From Azotobacter paspali (lineage in GTDB: Bacteria > Pseudomonadota > Gammaproteobacteria > Pseudomonadales > Pseudomonadaceae), in the NCBI RefSeq assembly GCF_042434745.1, contig NZ_JBHLSS010000119.1: a stretch of DNA of 42,117 nucleotides; one strand, written 5' to 3'. Position numbers and translations under genes: made by a program. The notes under the pieces were generated by a model. That model saw only the letters and a program-made list of their open reading frames with translations. It had not been told where the DNA came from and did no database searches. Of the stretch, positions 6,331 through 14,647 are shown one piece after another; within the stretch, counting starts at the first letter, position 1, and each line of letters opens with the position of its first letter.

Positions 6331-7130
6331 CAGGGGGTCTCCTGCAATTCGGCGGCCTGCCGTGCCGCGCGGCCGCGCGGGCCGTGGAAGTATTCGCGTA
6401 TCCAGGGATCGTCGGTGGCCGCCACCGCTTCCAGACGGCCTTCGACCAGCACGCGCTTTTGCGCCAGCACGGCGATCCGGTCGCAACTGGTATACAGGGT
6501 GTCGAGGTCGTGGGTGACTAGGAACACGCTGAGTCCGAGGGCATCGCGCAGGGTGAGGATGAGCTGGTCGAAGGCCGCCGCGCCGATCGGGTCGAGCCCG
6601 GCGGTCGGCTCGTCGAGAAACAGCACTTCCGGGTCCAGCGCCAGGGCTCGGGCCAGGGCGGCGCGCTTGATCATGCCGCCGGACAGTTCGTCCGGGTACT
6701 TGTCGGCGGCGTTGGCCGGCAGGCCGGCCAGGGCCAGCTTGAGGCGGGCCAGATGCTCGGCCTCGGGGCGCGTCAGTTCGGCGTGTTCGATCAGCGGCAG
6801 GGCGACGTTCTCCGCGAGATTGAGCGAGGTGAACAGGGCGCCCTGCTGGAAGAGCACGCCGAAACGCCGCTCCAGCCGGGAGCGGCGCAGGGGCGGCAAG
6901 GCCAGCAGGTCCTCGCCGAACACCTCGATGCGCCCGGCGCTGGGCCGGTGCAGACCGACGATGCTACGCAGCAGTACCGACTTGCCGGTACCCGAGCCGC
7001 CGACCACGCCGAGGATTTCGCCGCGGCGGATGTCCAGGTCGAGGCCATAGTGCACCGTCTGCTGACCGAAGCTGTTCACCAGGCCGCGTACCCGGATCAG
7101 CGCCTCCCGGGACGGCGCGCCAGCGCTCAC
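6330..7130 (-). CDS. ABC transporter ATPase of the MCE system (MlaF-like)
   Basis: A 266-residue cytosolic ATPase. Walker A is GVVGGSGTGKSVLL (residues about 37-50), the Q-loop FQQGALF, the signature LSGGMIKRAALARALAL, Walker B EVLFLDEPTAGLDP and the switch VFLVTHDLDTLY. Met after LSGG and the GLDP motif are typical of MlaF/Ttg2A-type proteins. The start is a GTG at 7128-7130, overlapping the permease stop (GTGA), so translation is probably coupled; the frame stays open far upstream as an antisense shadow but has no similarity there. It powers lipid movement through the permease at 7127-8275. Confidence 0.9.
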   Translation of the reverse strand: MSAGAPSREALIRVRGLVNSFGQQTVHYGLDLDIRRGEILGVVGGSGTGKSVLLRSIVGLHRPSAGRIEVFGEDLLALPPLRRSRLERRFGVLFQQGALFTSLNLAENVALPLIEHAELTRPEAEHLARLKLALAGLPANAADKYPDELSGGMIKRAALARALALDPEVLFLDEPTAGLDPIGAAAFDQLILTLRDALGLSVFLVTHDLDTLYTSCDRIAVLAQKRVLVEGRLEAVAATDDPWIREYFHGPRGRAARQAAELQETP

Positions 7131-8275
7131 CAGCCCATCTCCATGAGGAACAGGGCGGCCAGGGCGTCGATCAGGATCACCATGAAGATCGACTGTACCA
7201 CGCTGGAGGTGGTGTGTTCGCCGACCGACTGGGCGCTGCTGCTGGCCTTGAAGCCCTCCAGGCAGCCGATCACGGCGATCAGGAAGGCGAACAGTGGCGC
7301 CTTGCCGAGGCCGACCAGATAATGGTTGACCGGAATTTCCTGTTCGAGGATGGCAAAGTACTGCACCGGCGAGATGTCCAGCGCCAGGACGCAGACCGCC
7401 AGGCCGCCGAGGATGCCGCAAAGCATGGCGATGAAGGTGAGGATCGGCAGGGTCAGCAGCATCGCCAGCACCCGCGGCAGCACCAGCAGTTCGATCGGAT
7501 CGAGACCGAGGGCGCGGATCGCGTCGATTTCCTCGTTGGCCTTCATCGCGCCGATCTGCGCGGCGAAGGCGCTGGCGGTTCGCCCCGCCATCAGAATGGC
7601 GCAGAGCAGTACGCCGAATTCGCGCAGGAAGGAATAGGCCACCAGGTTGACGGTATAGATAGTAGCGCCGAACTGGCCGAGCACGGTGGCGCCGAGGAAG
7701 GCCACCACCGCGCCAACCATGAAAGTCAGCAGGGCGACGATGGGCACGGCGTCCAGCCCGGTCCGCTCGATGTGCGCCACCAGCGGGGTGATGCGCCAGC
7801 GTCGTGGGCGCGGCAGGGTCGTCAGCAGGGTGCTCAGCGTCAGACCGATGAAGCCGTACAGCGTGCGCTGCTGTTCCCAGAGCGTCTCGACGACCCGGCC
7901 GATATGCGCCAGCTCGTCCTTGAGGGTAGAGCGTTCCGGCTCTTCCTCGGTACCGGCGGAGCCGGCGACCGCCATGGCGACCGTGCGCAGCAGGGCCTGG
8001 CGTTCGGCCGGCAATTGCGGCGCCCAGCGGGCGATGTCCGTCAGGCGCCGGGCGCCGAGCAACTCCACGAGTAGGCCGGCGCCTGCGGTGTCGAGCCCGC
8101 CCAGGCCGTCCAGCACGACCGGGCAGGTGTCGTCGAGCCGCGGCCTGGCGCGCTCGATTTCGCGTTTCAAGCGTGAATAGTGCTGCAACGTCCAGTCGCC
8201 GACGACGTTCAGCCCGGGAGGCTGGCCGGCACTGCTCGGTTGCAGTTGACCTGGTGATGAAGGGGTCGGATACAT
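7127..8275 (-). CDS. MlaE-family ABC permease with N-terminal STAS domain
   Basis: 382 residues. Residues about 20-75 form a STAS-like domain (WTLQHYSRLKREIE, VLDGLGGLDTAGAGLLVELL), which in the Mla system is a separate small protein (MlaB) but is fused to the permease here, as in the PA3211/YrbE type. The C-terminal 260 residues are the MlaE permease with about five membrane segments; LREFGVLLCAILMAGRTASAFAAQIGAMKANEEIDAI is the family signature. Inner-membrane subunit. First gene of the operon. The stretch 8276-8442 between it and the divergent yceH must hold promoters for both, but I see no clear consensus. Confidence 0.9.
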   Translation of the reverse strand: MYPTPSSPGQLQPSSAGQPPGLNVVGDWTLQHYSRLKREIERARPRLDDTCPVVLDGLGGLDTAGAGLLVELLGARRLTDIARWAPQLPAERQALLRTVAMAVAGSAGTEEEPERSTLKDELAHIGRVVETLWEQQRTLYGFIGLTLSTLLTTLPRPRRWRITPLVAHIERTGLDAVPIVALLTFMVGAVVAFLGATVLGQFGATIYTVNLVAYSFLREFGVLLCAILMAGRTASAFAAQIGAMKANEEIDAIRALGLDPIELLVLPRVLAMLLTLPILTFIAMLCGILGGLAVCVLALDISPVQYFAILEQEIPVNHYLVGLGKAPLFAFLIAVIGCLEGFKASSSAQSVGEHTTSSVVQSIFMVILIDALAALFLMEMGW

Positions 8276-8442
8276 CGTTGCCCTGTCCGTGTCGCCTTGC
8301 GGTGGAGACTCGCGACGAATCTCGGAGGATCATAGCAGCCTGTTTTTTCGATCACAGCATGCAGCTGGCCGGAGTCGGGATATGTTCAGGAAGGCGTTGC
8401 TCCCGTTAGGCTAGCGGCTTTTCACGTCGAGGATGTTCCACC

Positions 8443-9114
8443 ATGTCCGACCGCGCCGAAACGCCGTCTGTCCGGGAGCCGTTCAACGCCATCGAGATTC
8501 GCATTCTGGGGTGCCTGATCGAGAAGCAGGCGACCACGCCGGAAAGCTACCCGTTGACCCTCAATGCCCTGGTGCTGGCCTGCAACCAGAAAAGCAGCCG
8601 CGAGCCGCTGATGAGCCTCGCTTCCGGCCAGGTCGGCCAGGGGTTGCGCCAACTGGAGGGACGCTCCCTAGTGGAGCTGGTCATGGGCAGCCGGGCGGAC
8701 CGCTGGGAGCATCGCCTCGACAAGGCCTTGCAACTCACGCCGCCGCAACTGTCGCTGATCGGCCTGCTGTTGCTGCGCGGTCCGCAGACCGTCAGCGAAC
8801 TGCTGACCCGCAGCGCCCGCCTGTACGCTTTCGATGACGGCGAGGAACTGCAGCACCAACTGGAGCGGCTGATCGGTCGCGAACTGGTCTGCCGCTTGCC
8901 GCGCCAGCCGGGGCAGCGCGAGGAGCGTTACATGCATCAATTGGGTAGCGCGGAGGATCTGGAGGAACTGCTGGCCGCACGCGCGACCCAGGCGGCGGTC
9001 AACGAGGGGGCGGGGGGTGGCCGGATCGAGGCGCTGGAAGCCCGCATCGCGGAACTGGAGACGCGGTTGGCGAAGCTGGAAGAGGATCTGGGGAGCGGCG
9101 AGCCGCGGGGCTGA
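8443..9114 (+). CDS. yceH: YceH family protein (DUF480)
   Basis: A 223-residue soluble protein with two winged-helix-like DUF480 repeats; the biochemical role is unknown. Conserved segments are IEIRILGCLIEKQATTPESYPLTLNAL at the start, QKSSREPLMSL next, and LTPPQLSLIGLLLLRGPQTVSELLTR opening the second half. The last 35 residues (IEALEARIAELETRLAKLEEDL) form a heptad coiled coil. The ATG at 8443 is preceded by GAGGATG. It appears monocistronic and divergent from the MCE operon. The downstream hairpin at 9144-9192 could also end its transcript. Confidence 0.92.
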   Translation: MSDRAETPSVREPFNAIEIRILGCLIEKQATTPESYPLTLNALVLACNQKSSREPLMSLASGQVGQGLRQLEGRSLVELVMGSRADRWEHRLDKALQLTPPQLSLIGLLLLRGPQTVSELLTRSARLYAFDDGEELQHQLERLIGRELVCRLPRQPGQREERYMHQLGSAEDLEELLAARATQAAVNEGAGGGRIEALEARIAELETRLAKLEEDLGSGEPRG

Positions 9115-9143
9115 GCCGGGTTTTCCGGAAAAGGGGATCGTTT

Positions 9144-9192
9144 AAAGCACAGAGGGGAGCCTGAGCTCCCCTCGAAATCGACTTTGTGCTTT
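9144..9192 (-). terminator. Nested hairpin at the 3' end of the Crc-type sRNA
   Basis: Inner perfect stem GAGGGGAGC (9152-9160) / GCTCCCCTC (9165-9173), and outer arms AAAGCACA (9144-9151) / TGTGCTTT (9185-9192). On the minus strand the tail after the inner stem is TGTGCTTTAAA, so the U-run is short. It could also serve yceH on the plus strand, where TTTGTTCTTCTTG follows. Confidence 0.65.
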
Positions 9193-9511
9193 GTTCTTCT
9201 TGTGCTCGATCTGTTGTTGTTTTTGTCGACCGCCACTCTGCAGAAAGTGCTTCAGTCGGCCCCAGCCGGGGCCAAGAGCAAACGTATTTCTTTGATCGCC
9301 GATATCGCGATGATCACAAGTGATCCAGCCAGTCCGGGCGCTACCTCAAGGTAGTTTTATTGTTCTCTGTTCGGCTGCGGGGCCTAGACCCCAGGAGCGC
9401 GAATCCTCTCCAAAAAAATCAGTTTGCGCCGTCTCTGCTGTGCTTGTTCTTGTTATGTCAGAGTCGTTTCGTATTGTTGTTCTTGAGATACCGTTTTTTA
9501 TTTTTGTTGTG
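9144..9511 (-). ncRNA. CrcZ/CrcY-type sRNA sequestering Hfq-Crc
   Basis: Read on the minus strand from about 9511, the RNA begins CACAACAAAAATAAAAAAC and contains repeated A-rich AAnAAnAA motifs: AAGAACAACAATA near 9480, AACAAGAACAAG near 9450, ACAAAAACAACAACAG near 9222 and CAAGAAGAACAAAGC near 9201. These are the Hfq/Crc-binding motifs of CrcZ and CrcY, which titrate Hfq-Crc and relieve carbon catabolite repression. It has a sigma-54 promoter, as CbrB-activated crc RNAs do, and a length of about 370 nt, within the family's range. The 3' end is a strong nested hairpin. No flanking cbrB or pcnB is seen, so it resembles CrcY or another extra copy rather than crcZ itself. Exact ends are inferred. 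Confidence 0.75.
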
Positions 9512-9522
9512 TACGAGATAGA

Positions 9523-9536
9523 GCATTACCTGTGCC
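9523..9536 (-). promoter_or_regulatory. Sigma-54 (-24/-12) promoter of the Crc-type sRNA
   Basis: TTGGCACAGGTAATGCT on the minus strand: TGGCAC at the -24 element and TGC at the -12 element, with the obligatory 10-nt gap between GG (9536-9535) and GC (9524-9523). Predicted start is near 9511. In pseudomonads CbrB is the activator of such RNAs; its upstream site was not identified here. Confidence 0.75.
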
Positions 9537-9721
9537 AAAAAAATAAAGCCATGGAGAATCAAGGGTTTATATTTTTTGGTGTTTTAGTGGAGCCCACGGA
9601 GAGGGAAATTCTGTTTCCGTTCGACCCAGATCTGCTACCCGTGGCCGGGGTGAGGGTAACAACCGGGCGCCCGTCCGGCTCTGCTGGGTAACGTCCGCTC
9701 GTTACCGATCCCGGCCGGGGC

Positions 9722-10057
9722 TCAGCGGGCGTCGAAACGCGCCGGAGTTTCGGGCTGGCTGGCGAGGATCGCGCTGGCCAGTTCCATGTCGCTGGCCTGC
9801 AGGCGCGGGTCGGCCTCGCGCAATTGCTGCAGCGCCGCCTCCAGGTAGGGACCGCGAATCCGCCCGTCGCTGGCGACGAAGGTGCCGGCATCTTCCCGGG
9901 CGGCGACGATCAGCTTGTCGTCCTTGACGGTCAGGTAGGTCGAGGCGGTGGTGATACCGGAGGAGATGATGTCGCGTACGAAGTCGTCGTCGGCCTGTGC
10001 CGTGCCGAAGGGGAGAGCGGTGAGGCCGATGGCAAGGACGGCGATCTTGCTGTTCAT
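9722..10057 (-). CDS. DUF2388 periplasmic protein
   Basis: A 111-residue protein with a clear Sec signal peptide (MNSKIAVLAIGLTALPFGTAQA, cleavage after AQA). The mature part carries the DUF2388 signature: SSGITTASTYLTVKDDKLIVAAREDAGTFVASDG and then IRGPYLEAALQQLR and LQASDMELASAILA. This family is largely confined to Pseudomonas and relatives; its function is unknown. GAGTTACCTC lies ahead of the ATG. It stands alone: the sRNA promoter is 185 bp downstream and nfeD ends 88 bp upstream on the same strand. Confidence 0.88.
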   Translation of the reverse strand: MNSKIAVLAIGLTALPFGTAQADDDFVRDIISSGITTASTYLTVKDDKLIVAAREDAGTFVASDGRIRGPYLEAALQQLREADPRLQASDMELASAILASQPETPARFDAR

Positions 10058-10145
10058 GAGGTAACTCCTGGGCGCGATGTCTAAATGAGATCATCTGCGT
10101 GTGATCCGGGTTCCCCGCCGGCGGCTTCGGACTCGGCCGGCCCGA

Positions 10146-10397
10146 TCAGCGGTCCAGCAGATGCTCGCGCCAGCATTTCCAGAGCAGCAGCAACAGCGTC
10201 GACAGGCTGACGAACAGCAGCAGTTGCAGCTTCCAGGAAAAATCGGGCAGGACCTGCAGCAGCACGGCGAGGCCGGTGGCGACCAGGGCCATCCACAACA
10301 GGTAGCCGCCGGCGTCGAAGACTTCCAGGATCAGTAGCAGGAGGCCGAGCCCCAGCCAGAGCCAGGGCGACAGTCCCTGCAGAAAGGTCAGCAACAT
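10146..10397 (-). CDS. NfeD-like membrane protein, short form
   Basis: 83 residues with two or three hydrophobic helices; PWLWLGLGLLLLILEVFDAGGYLLWM is the typical NfeD/YbbJ N-terminal segment. Full NfeD proteins carry a C-terminal OB-fold of about 60-70 residues, which is missing: the protein stops right after the last helix (LLLLLWKCWREHLLDR). NfeD normally pairs with a stomatin-like SPFH protein encoded next to it, but none is present here. It may be a truncated, non-functional gene or a natural short form. The ATG at 10397 was chosen because the similarity starts at MLLTFLQGL. Confidence 0.7.
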   Translation of the reverse strand: MLLTFLQGLSPWLWLGLGLLLLILEVFDAGGYLLWMALVATGLAVLLQVLPDFSWKLQLLLFVSLSTLLLLLWKCWREHLLDR

Positions 10398-10491
10398 GGG
10401 CAACTCCGTGGGCCGGGACGGGGACGGATGATTCGGTGATTTGGCATGGAGCTTTCCCGAGAATGGAGGGACGATACGCAATCCTACCGGT

Positions 10492-12268
10492 TCATTGCCC
10501 GTCGCTCTGTGGGGTGACGCGCATGACTTCTTCGAAGGTGGTCGAGCCGGCGGCGACCTTCAGCGCGCCGGACAGACGCGGGCTGCGCATGCCGTCCCTG
10601 AAGGCGGCGCGGCGCATCGCGAGCAGGTCGGTATCGGTTTTGATCAGTGCTTCGAGGGCATCGTTCGGCAGCATGATCTCGTAGACCCCGGCACGTCCGC
10701 GATAGCCAGTGTCGCGGCATTCGGCGCAGCTCACCGCCCGCTGCGCGCCGCTCGGCTGCGGGGCGTTCCAGGGACGGGTGAGAGCCTGCCAGTCGGCTGC
10801 ATCGAGACTGACCGGCGCCCTGCAGTGCCGGCCAGGGTTCGTACCAGGTGCTGGGCCATGACCCCGAGCAGGGTGGCCTTGATCGGGTAATGAGGCACGC
10901 CCAGCTCGAGCAGGCGGGCGATGGCGCCGGGCGCGTCGTTGGTGTGCAGGGTGGAGAGCACCAGGTGACCGGTGAGTGCCGCCTGGATGGCCATCTCGGC
11001 GGTTTCGCCGATCATGATGATGTCCGGGGCCTGGCGCATCAGCGCGCGCGCCGCTGGCGAAGTCCAGATCGATGTTGCGCTGCACCTGCATCTGATTGAA
11101 CGCCGGTTCGATCATCTCGATGGGATCTTCGAGGGTGCAGACGTTGACTTTCGGCGTCGCCAGTTGTTTCAGCGTGGTGTAGAGGGTGGTTGTCTTGCCC
11201 GAGCCGGTCGGACCGGTGACTGACCAGGACGATGCCGTTGGGCTGGCCGGTCATGCTCCGCCAGCGCCGCAGGTCGTCGGCGGAGAAACCGAGGGCGTCG
11301 AAGCTCTTGAGCAATACCTCGGGGTCGAAGATGTGCATCACCAGCTTCTCGCCGAAGGCGGTCGGCAAGGTCGAGAGGCGCAGCTCGATCTCGCCGCCAT
11401 CCAGGCTTCTAGTCTTAACCCGGCCGTCCTGCGGCTTGCGCTTCTCGGCGACGTTCATCCGGCCGAGACTCTTCGGCCGGCCCATCACCGCCATGCTTAC
11501 CTGCGACGGGAATTGGTAGACGTTGTGCAACACGCCGTCGATGCGAAAGCGCACGCTGCCGGCCTCGCGGCGCGGCGCGGCTCGATGTGGATGTCGCTGG
11601 CGCGCTGCTCGAAGGCGTACTGGAAACAGCCAGTCGACGATGGTGACGATGTGTGCGTCGTTGGCGCCCAGCTCCCGGTCCGCCGCGCCGAACCCGAGCA
11701 ACTGCTCGAAATCGCCGGCGCCGGCGCTGTTCTGCTCCGAGGCCGAGGCGCTGCTGACCGACCTGGCCAGGCGGTAGAACTCCTGGGTGAAGCGGCGGAT
11801 GTCGACGGGGTTGGCCACCACCCGGTGGATCGGCCGCCCGAGCGCCTGGGCCAGGTCGGCCTCCCAGGCGCCGACGAAAGGTTGCGCGCTGGCGACCGTG
11901 ACGCCGTCCGCCGCGACTGCCACGGCGAGGATGCCGTGGCGCTGGATGAAGGCGCGGAACATTAGCGGGGTGATCGCGGCGACGTCGAGCTTCAACGGGG
12001 CGATACGCAAGTAGGGTTGCCCGGCGTAGTCGGCCAGCCATTGGGTGAGGCTTTCCAGGTCGAGCTTGCGGTCGGGCCGGAGGCGGTCGTCGAGCCGTTG
12101 GGCGGCGAGCGACTCCAGTGGGTGCTGTCGGCTGTCCGGGGCGCTGCGCTGGATTGCCAGGCAGCGCTCGGCGCTGGCCCGGTCGATCCGGCCGCAGGCG
12201 ACCAGTTCGCGCAACAGCTCGCCCGGATCGAGCCGGCGGTCCTCGGTGGGAGATGCGATGGAAAGCAT
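10492..12268 (-). pseudogene. Broken GspE/PilB-type secretion ATPase (PA5210 ortholog)
   Basis: Hexameric ATPase family of type II secretion and type IV pili; the position beside CYTH-CHAD, argE and argA fits PA5210. The N-terminal domain is intact from MLSIASPTEDRRLDPGELL. Then: near 11625 an extra C followed by a 5-nt duplication near 11578 puts the segment YAFEQRASDIHIEPRR out of frame; near 11218 a 4-nt duplication (GTCA) destroys the Walker A box, whose GPTGSGKTTT is readable only in another frame; near 11050 and near 10830 the frame shifts again; and MIGE-TAEM lacks the three residues IRD/RDG expected in GEIRDGETAE. The zinc-finger region CAEC and the C-terminus are still readable. Clearly non-functional. 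Confidence 0.85.
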
Positions 12269-12342
12269 GCGGGGGCTCAGCGGTTCTACGTCCGCATGCC
12301 AGCATGCCCGATGGGGTCGTCGGGGCGAAGCGACAGCCGTTT

Positions 12343-13032
12343 TCAGGGGCTTTTTCCGTGACCCAGGTCGAGGCTTTGTTCCCTTTTGGCCCGGCTCCTG
12401 GCCTTGGAAGGCGGCGTGAGGCCCATGGAGACATAGATGCTGGTTAACTCGTCGATCCCCATGTGCGCCGGACGTACCCAGTCCACCGGCACGTAGAGCA
12501 GGCCGCCGCCGACCGGGATCGGCGCGGTGGGCACCAGCACGGCATGGTAGCTGCGGCCCTCGATCTCAATCGGCGCGGAGCTCGGCAGAAGCGCCAGCAC
12601 GGCGACGCCGTCGCCGCCGAAGAAGCACCAAACCGGGCTCATGGCGCCGATATCGGGGTTCTTGTCCTTGTCCAGCAGGGCGACGAAGCGGTCCGCCAGG
12701 TTGTAGAGCTGGCCGATCAGCGGGGTGCGCCGCAAGGTGACGTCGATCAGCCGGGTCAGCGGCCCGCGCAGGCCCAATTGCACGGCCAGGCCCAGCGGGT
12801 AGAGGCAGGCCAGCAGCACGAAGCCGCCGAACAGGTAGGCCAGCGACGGATTGCTCACGAAGTATTGGCCGAGCCCGGCGGAGATCTGCCCGGCGAGGGT
12901 GGAAGGGCCGATCAGGCGATTCAGCAGGCTGATGATCCAGGCCAGCAGCACCAGGGTCAGGGTCAGCGGCAGAAGCGCCAGAAGGCCGGTCAACCAGGTG
13001 GTGAAGATGGTTTTGAGACTTAGCTTGAACAT
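12343..13032 (-). CDS. DUF502 family inner-membrane protein
   Basis: 229 residues with two strong membrane segments (about 10-35, FTTWLTGLLALLPLTLTLVLLAWII, and 68-90) and the DUF502 pattern: LIGPSTLAG, GFVLLACLYPLGLAVQLGLRGPL, RRTPLIGQLYNLADRFVALLD, and in the soluble part VPTAPIPVGGGLLYVPVDWV. The function is unknown; homologues occur widely in bacteria and plants. The start at 13032 is preceded by GGACGCACGCAATG. It lies between the ATPase remnant and the CYTH-CHAD gene, all on the same strand; the 52-bp gap to the CYTH-CHAD gene allows co-transcription. Confidence 0.9.
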   Translation of the reverse strand: MFKLSLKTIFTTWLTGLLALLPLTLTLVLLAWIISLLNRLIGPSTLAGQISAGLGQYFVSNPSLAYLFGGFVLLACLYPLGLAVQLGLRGPLTRLIDVTLRRTPLIGQLYNLADRFVALLDKDKNPDIGAMSPVWCFFGGDGVAVLALLPSSAPIEIEGRSYHAVLVPTAPIPVGGGLLYVPVDWVRPAHMGIDELTSIYVSMGLTPPSKARSRAKREQSLDLGHGKSP

Positions 13033-13084
13033 TGCGTGCGTCCGTATGGAGTCGCGCGGCAGGGCTCGCCTGCCGCGCGGGAGC

Positions 13085-14449
13085 CTATTTCAGCAGCGCT
13101 TTCCAAGGTTTCAGGGTCGCCACGATCCGCGCCTGGGCGACGCGCTGCTCGCGCAGGTCATCATCCAGCGGACGGGCGGCCAGCTCGCCGAGCTTCGCCA
13201 GTTCGCCGTACAGGCGGTCTGGCTCGGGCATTTCAAGCACGTTGCGGGCAAGGCGCAGCCAGACTAGCACACGCTCGAGGCGCGGAAGCTGCTCCGTTAG
13301 ATTTTCCGGCTGCTGCTGGCAGCGGGGCAGCGACAATGCGCGCGCTTCGTCGGCCAGCAGATGCGTCAGCCAGCGGCCCAGGGGCGTTGCTCCCTGGCGC
13401 TGGCCGGCGGCGTTGCGCCGCTCGGTCCAGGCGCGGGTCAGCAGCCAGCGCGAGGCTTGCAGTGAGAACAGTCCCCAGCGCGGTCGTTCCAGTTCGGCGG
13501 CGAAACGGGCCGGAGCCGCCTGACGCACGGCTTCGTCGTCCCGGCCGGCGACGAGCTGTGGCCGCCAGTCTCCGATCAGTGCGTCCAGCGCGCCGCGCAG
13601 GGCGCTGGAGCCGGCCCGCGGAGCGGCCTGGCCGAGGCTGCCGAGCAGGGCGCGCAAGTCGATCAGTTGGGCGAGCCACTGCTCCAGTAGTTTCCAGTGG
13701 CCGTTGAAGCGGTACTGCTCGGCCAGGCGCTGGCTGCAGCCGAGCAGGTGCCAGGCCAGCGGCGCGAAGGCCTCGTCCAGCAGCAACTCCGCGTCCAGGA
13801 TCGGCGCCGGCGGGACGAGGGTGTAGCTGGCCGGATCGAACAGCCGGTAGCCGCGTTCGGCCTTGCTGATGTCGCAGGGCATCAGCGGCAGGTCGGCGGC
13901 CAGGGTGAGGGCCAGTTCCAGCAGCGCGGCGGGTTCGCCCTCGCGCAGTTCCAGCTCCAGTTCGCAGATTTCCTCCTCGCGCGGACCGGTGACCACCTTG
14001 CCTAGATCCAGCGCCGCCTCGACGGCCACCCGATGCCCGTCGCGCTGCCAGATCAGATCGGCCTTTTCGCGGACGAAGTCGGTGCTGAAGATCGGCAGCA
14101 GGGTGCTCTTGTCCAGGCCGGCCAGCTCCGCCGGCCAGCACTGGTCGTCGAGCAGTGCCGGGTCCAGGACGGGCGCTTCCAGGTACCAGTCCCACTCGTT
14201 GCGCTCGGATAGCCCGGCGACGCTCTGCCCGCGGCTCTTCAGGGTTTGGATGCACTGCCCGCCGTCGCGCCGCAGGCGCAGGGCCACCCGGGCGCGGGCC
14301 AGGTCGCGCGCCGGGGTGTCGTAGTACTGGTTGAACAGTTCGTGGCGCTGCCAGCCGCCCTCGCTGCGGGCGATCAGCAAGGGGTGTTCGCGCAGAGCGG
14401 CGAGGGTGGTGCGACTGACGCGCAGCTTGATTTCGGTTTCTTTGGCCAT
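13085..14449 (-). CDS. CYTH-CHAD domain protein (inorganic triphosphatase YgiF-like)
   Basis: 454 residues. The N-terminal CYTH domain (1-200) opens with MAKETEIKLRVS, in which Glu4, Glu6 and Lys8 form the ExExK metal and triphosphate motif. Further tunnel residues lie in ALRLRRDGGQCIQTLKSRG and in VAVEAALDLGKVV. The C-terminal CHAD domain (about 230-450) is helical and rich in conserved His/Arg, and is known to bind polyphosphate. By homology it hydrolyses inorganic triphosphate in the cytosol. Start at 14449, where the domain begins; earlier in-frame Mets add unrelated residues. Corresponds to PA5209. Confidence 0.9.
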   Translation of the reverse strand: MAKETEIKLRVSRTTLAALREHPLLIARSEGGWQRHELFNQYYDTPARDLARARVALRLRRDGGQCIQTLKSRGQSVAGLSERNEWDWYLEAPVLDPALLDDQCWPAELAGLDKSTLLPIFSTDFVREKADLIWQRDGHRVAVEAALDLGKVVTGPREEEICELELELREGEPAALLELALTLAADLPLMPCDISKAERGYRLFDPASYTLVPPAPILDAELLLDEAFAPLAWHLLGCSQRLAEQYRFNGHWKLLEQWLAQLIDLRALLGSLGQAAPRAGSSALRGALDALIGDWRPQLVAGRDDEAVRQAAPARFAAELERPRWGLFSLQASRWLLTRAWTERRNAAGQRQGATPLGRWLTHLLADEARALSLPRCQQQPENLTEQLPRLERVLVWLRLARNVLEMPEPDRLYGELAKLGELAARPLDDDLREQRVAQARIVATLKPWKALLK

Positions 14450-14647
14450 CGTCGACTCACAGTGGGATGTTCGGGCGAACGGCGCGGGACTCCGGCCGGC
14501 ATGCCGGCGCGGCGGCATTCGGGCCGGCGGGGGAGTGAGCATGAAAATTTCGTGATCGTCCGCCAGGGGCGCGGGATTATGCCAGAAGGCGAGAAGGGCC
14601 GCCGCCGGAGGCGGCAGCGGATTGTCGGCTGTGGGTTATCACAGGCT

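Noticed and set aside
9320..9691. 123-codon plus-strand frame over the Crc-type RNA
   Set aside because: No domain, low-complexity hydrophobic runs arising from the complement of the A-rich motifs, and no ribosome binding site.
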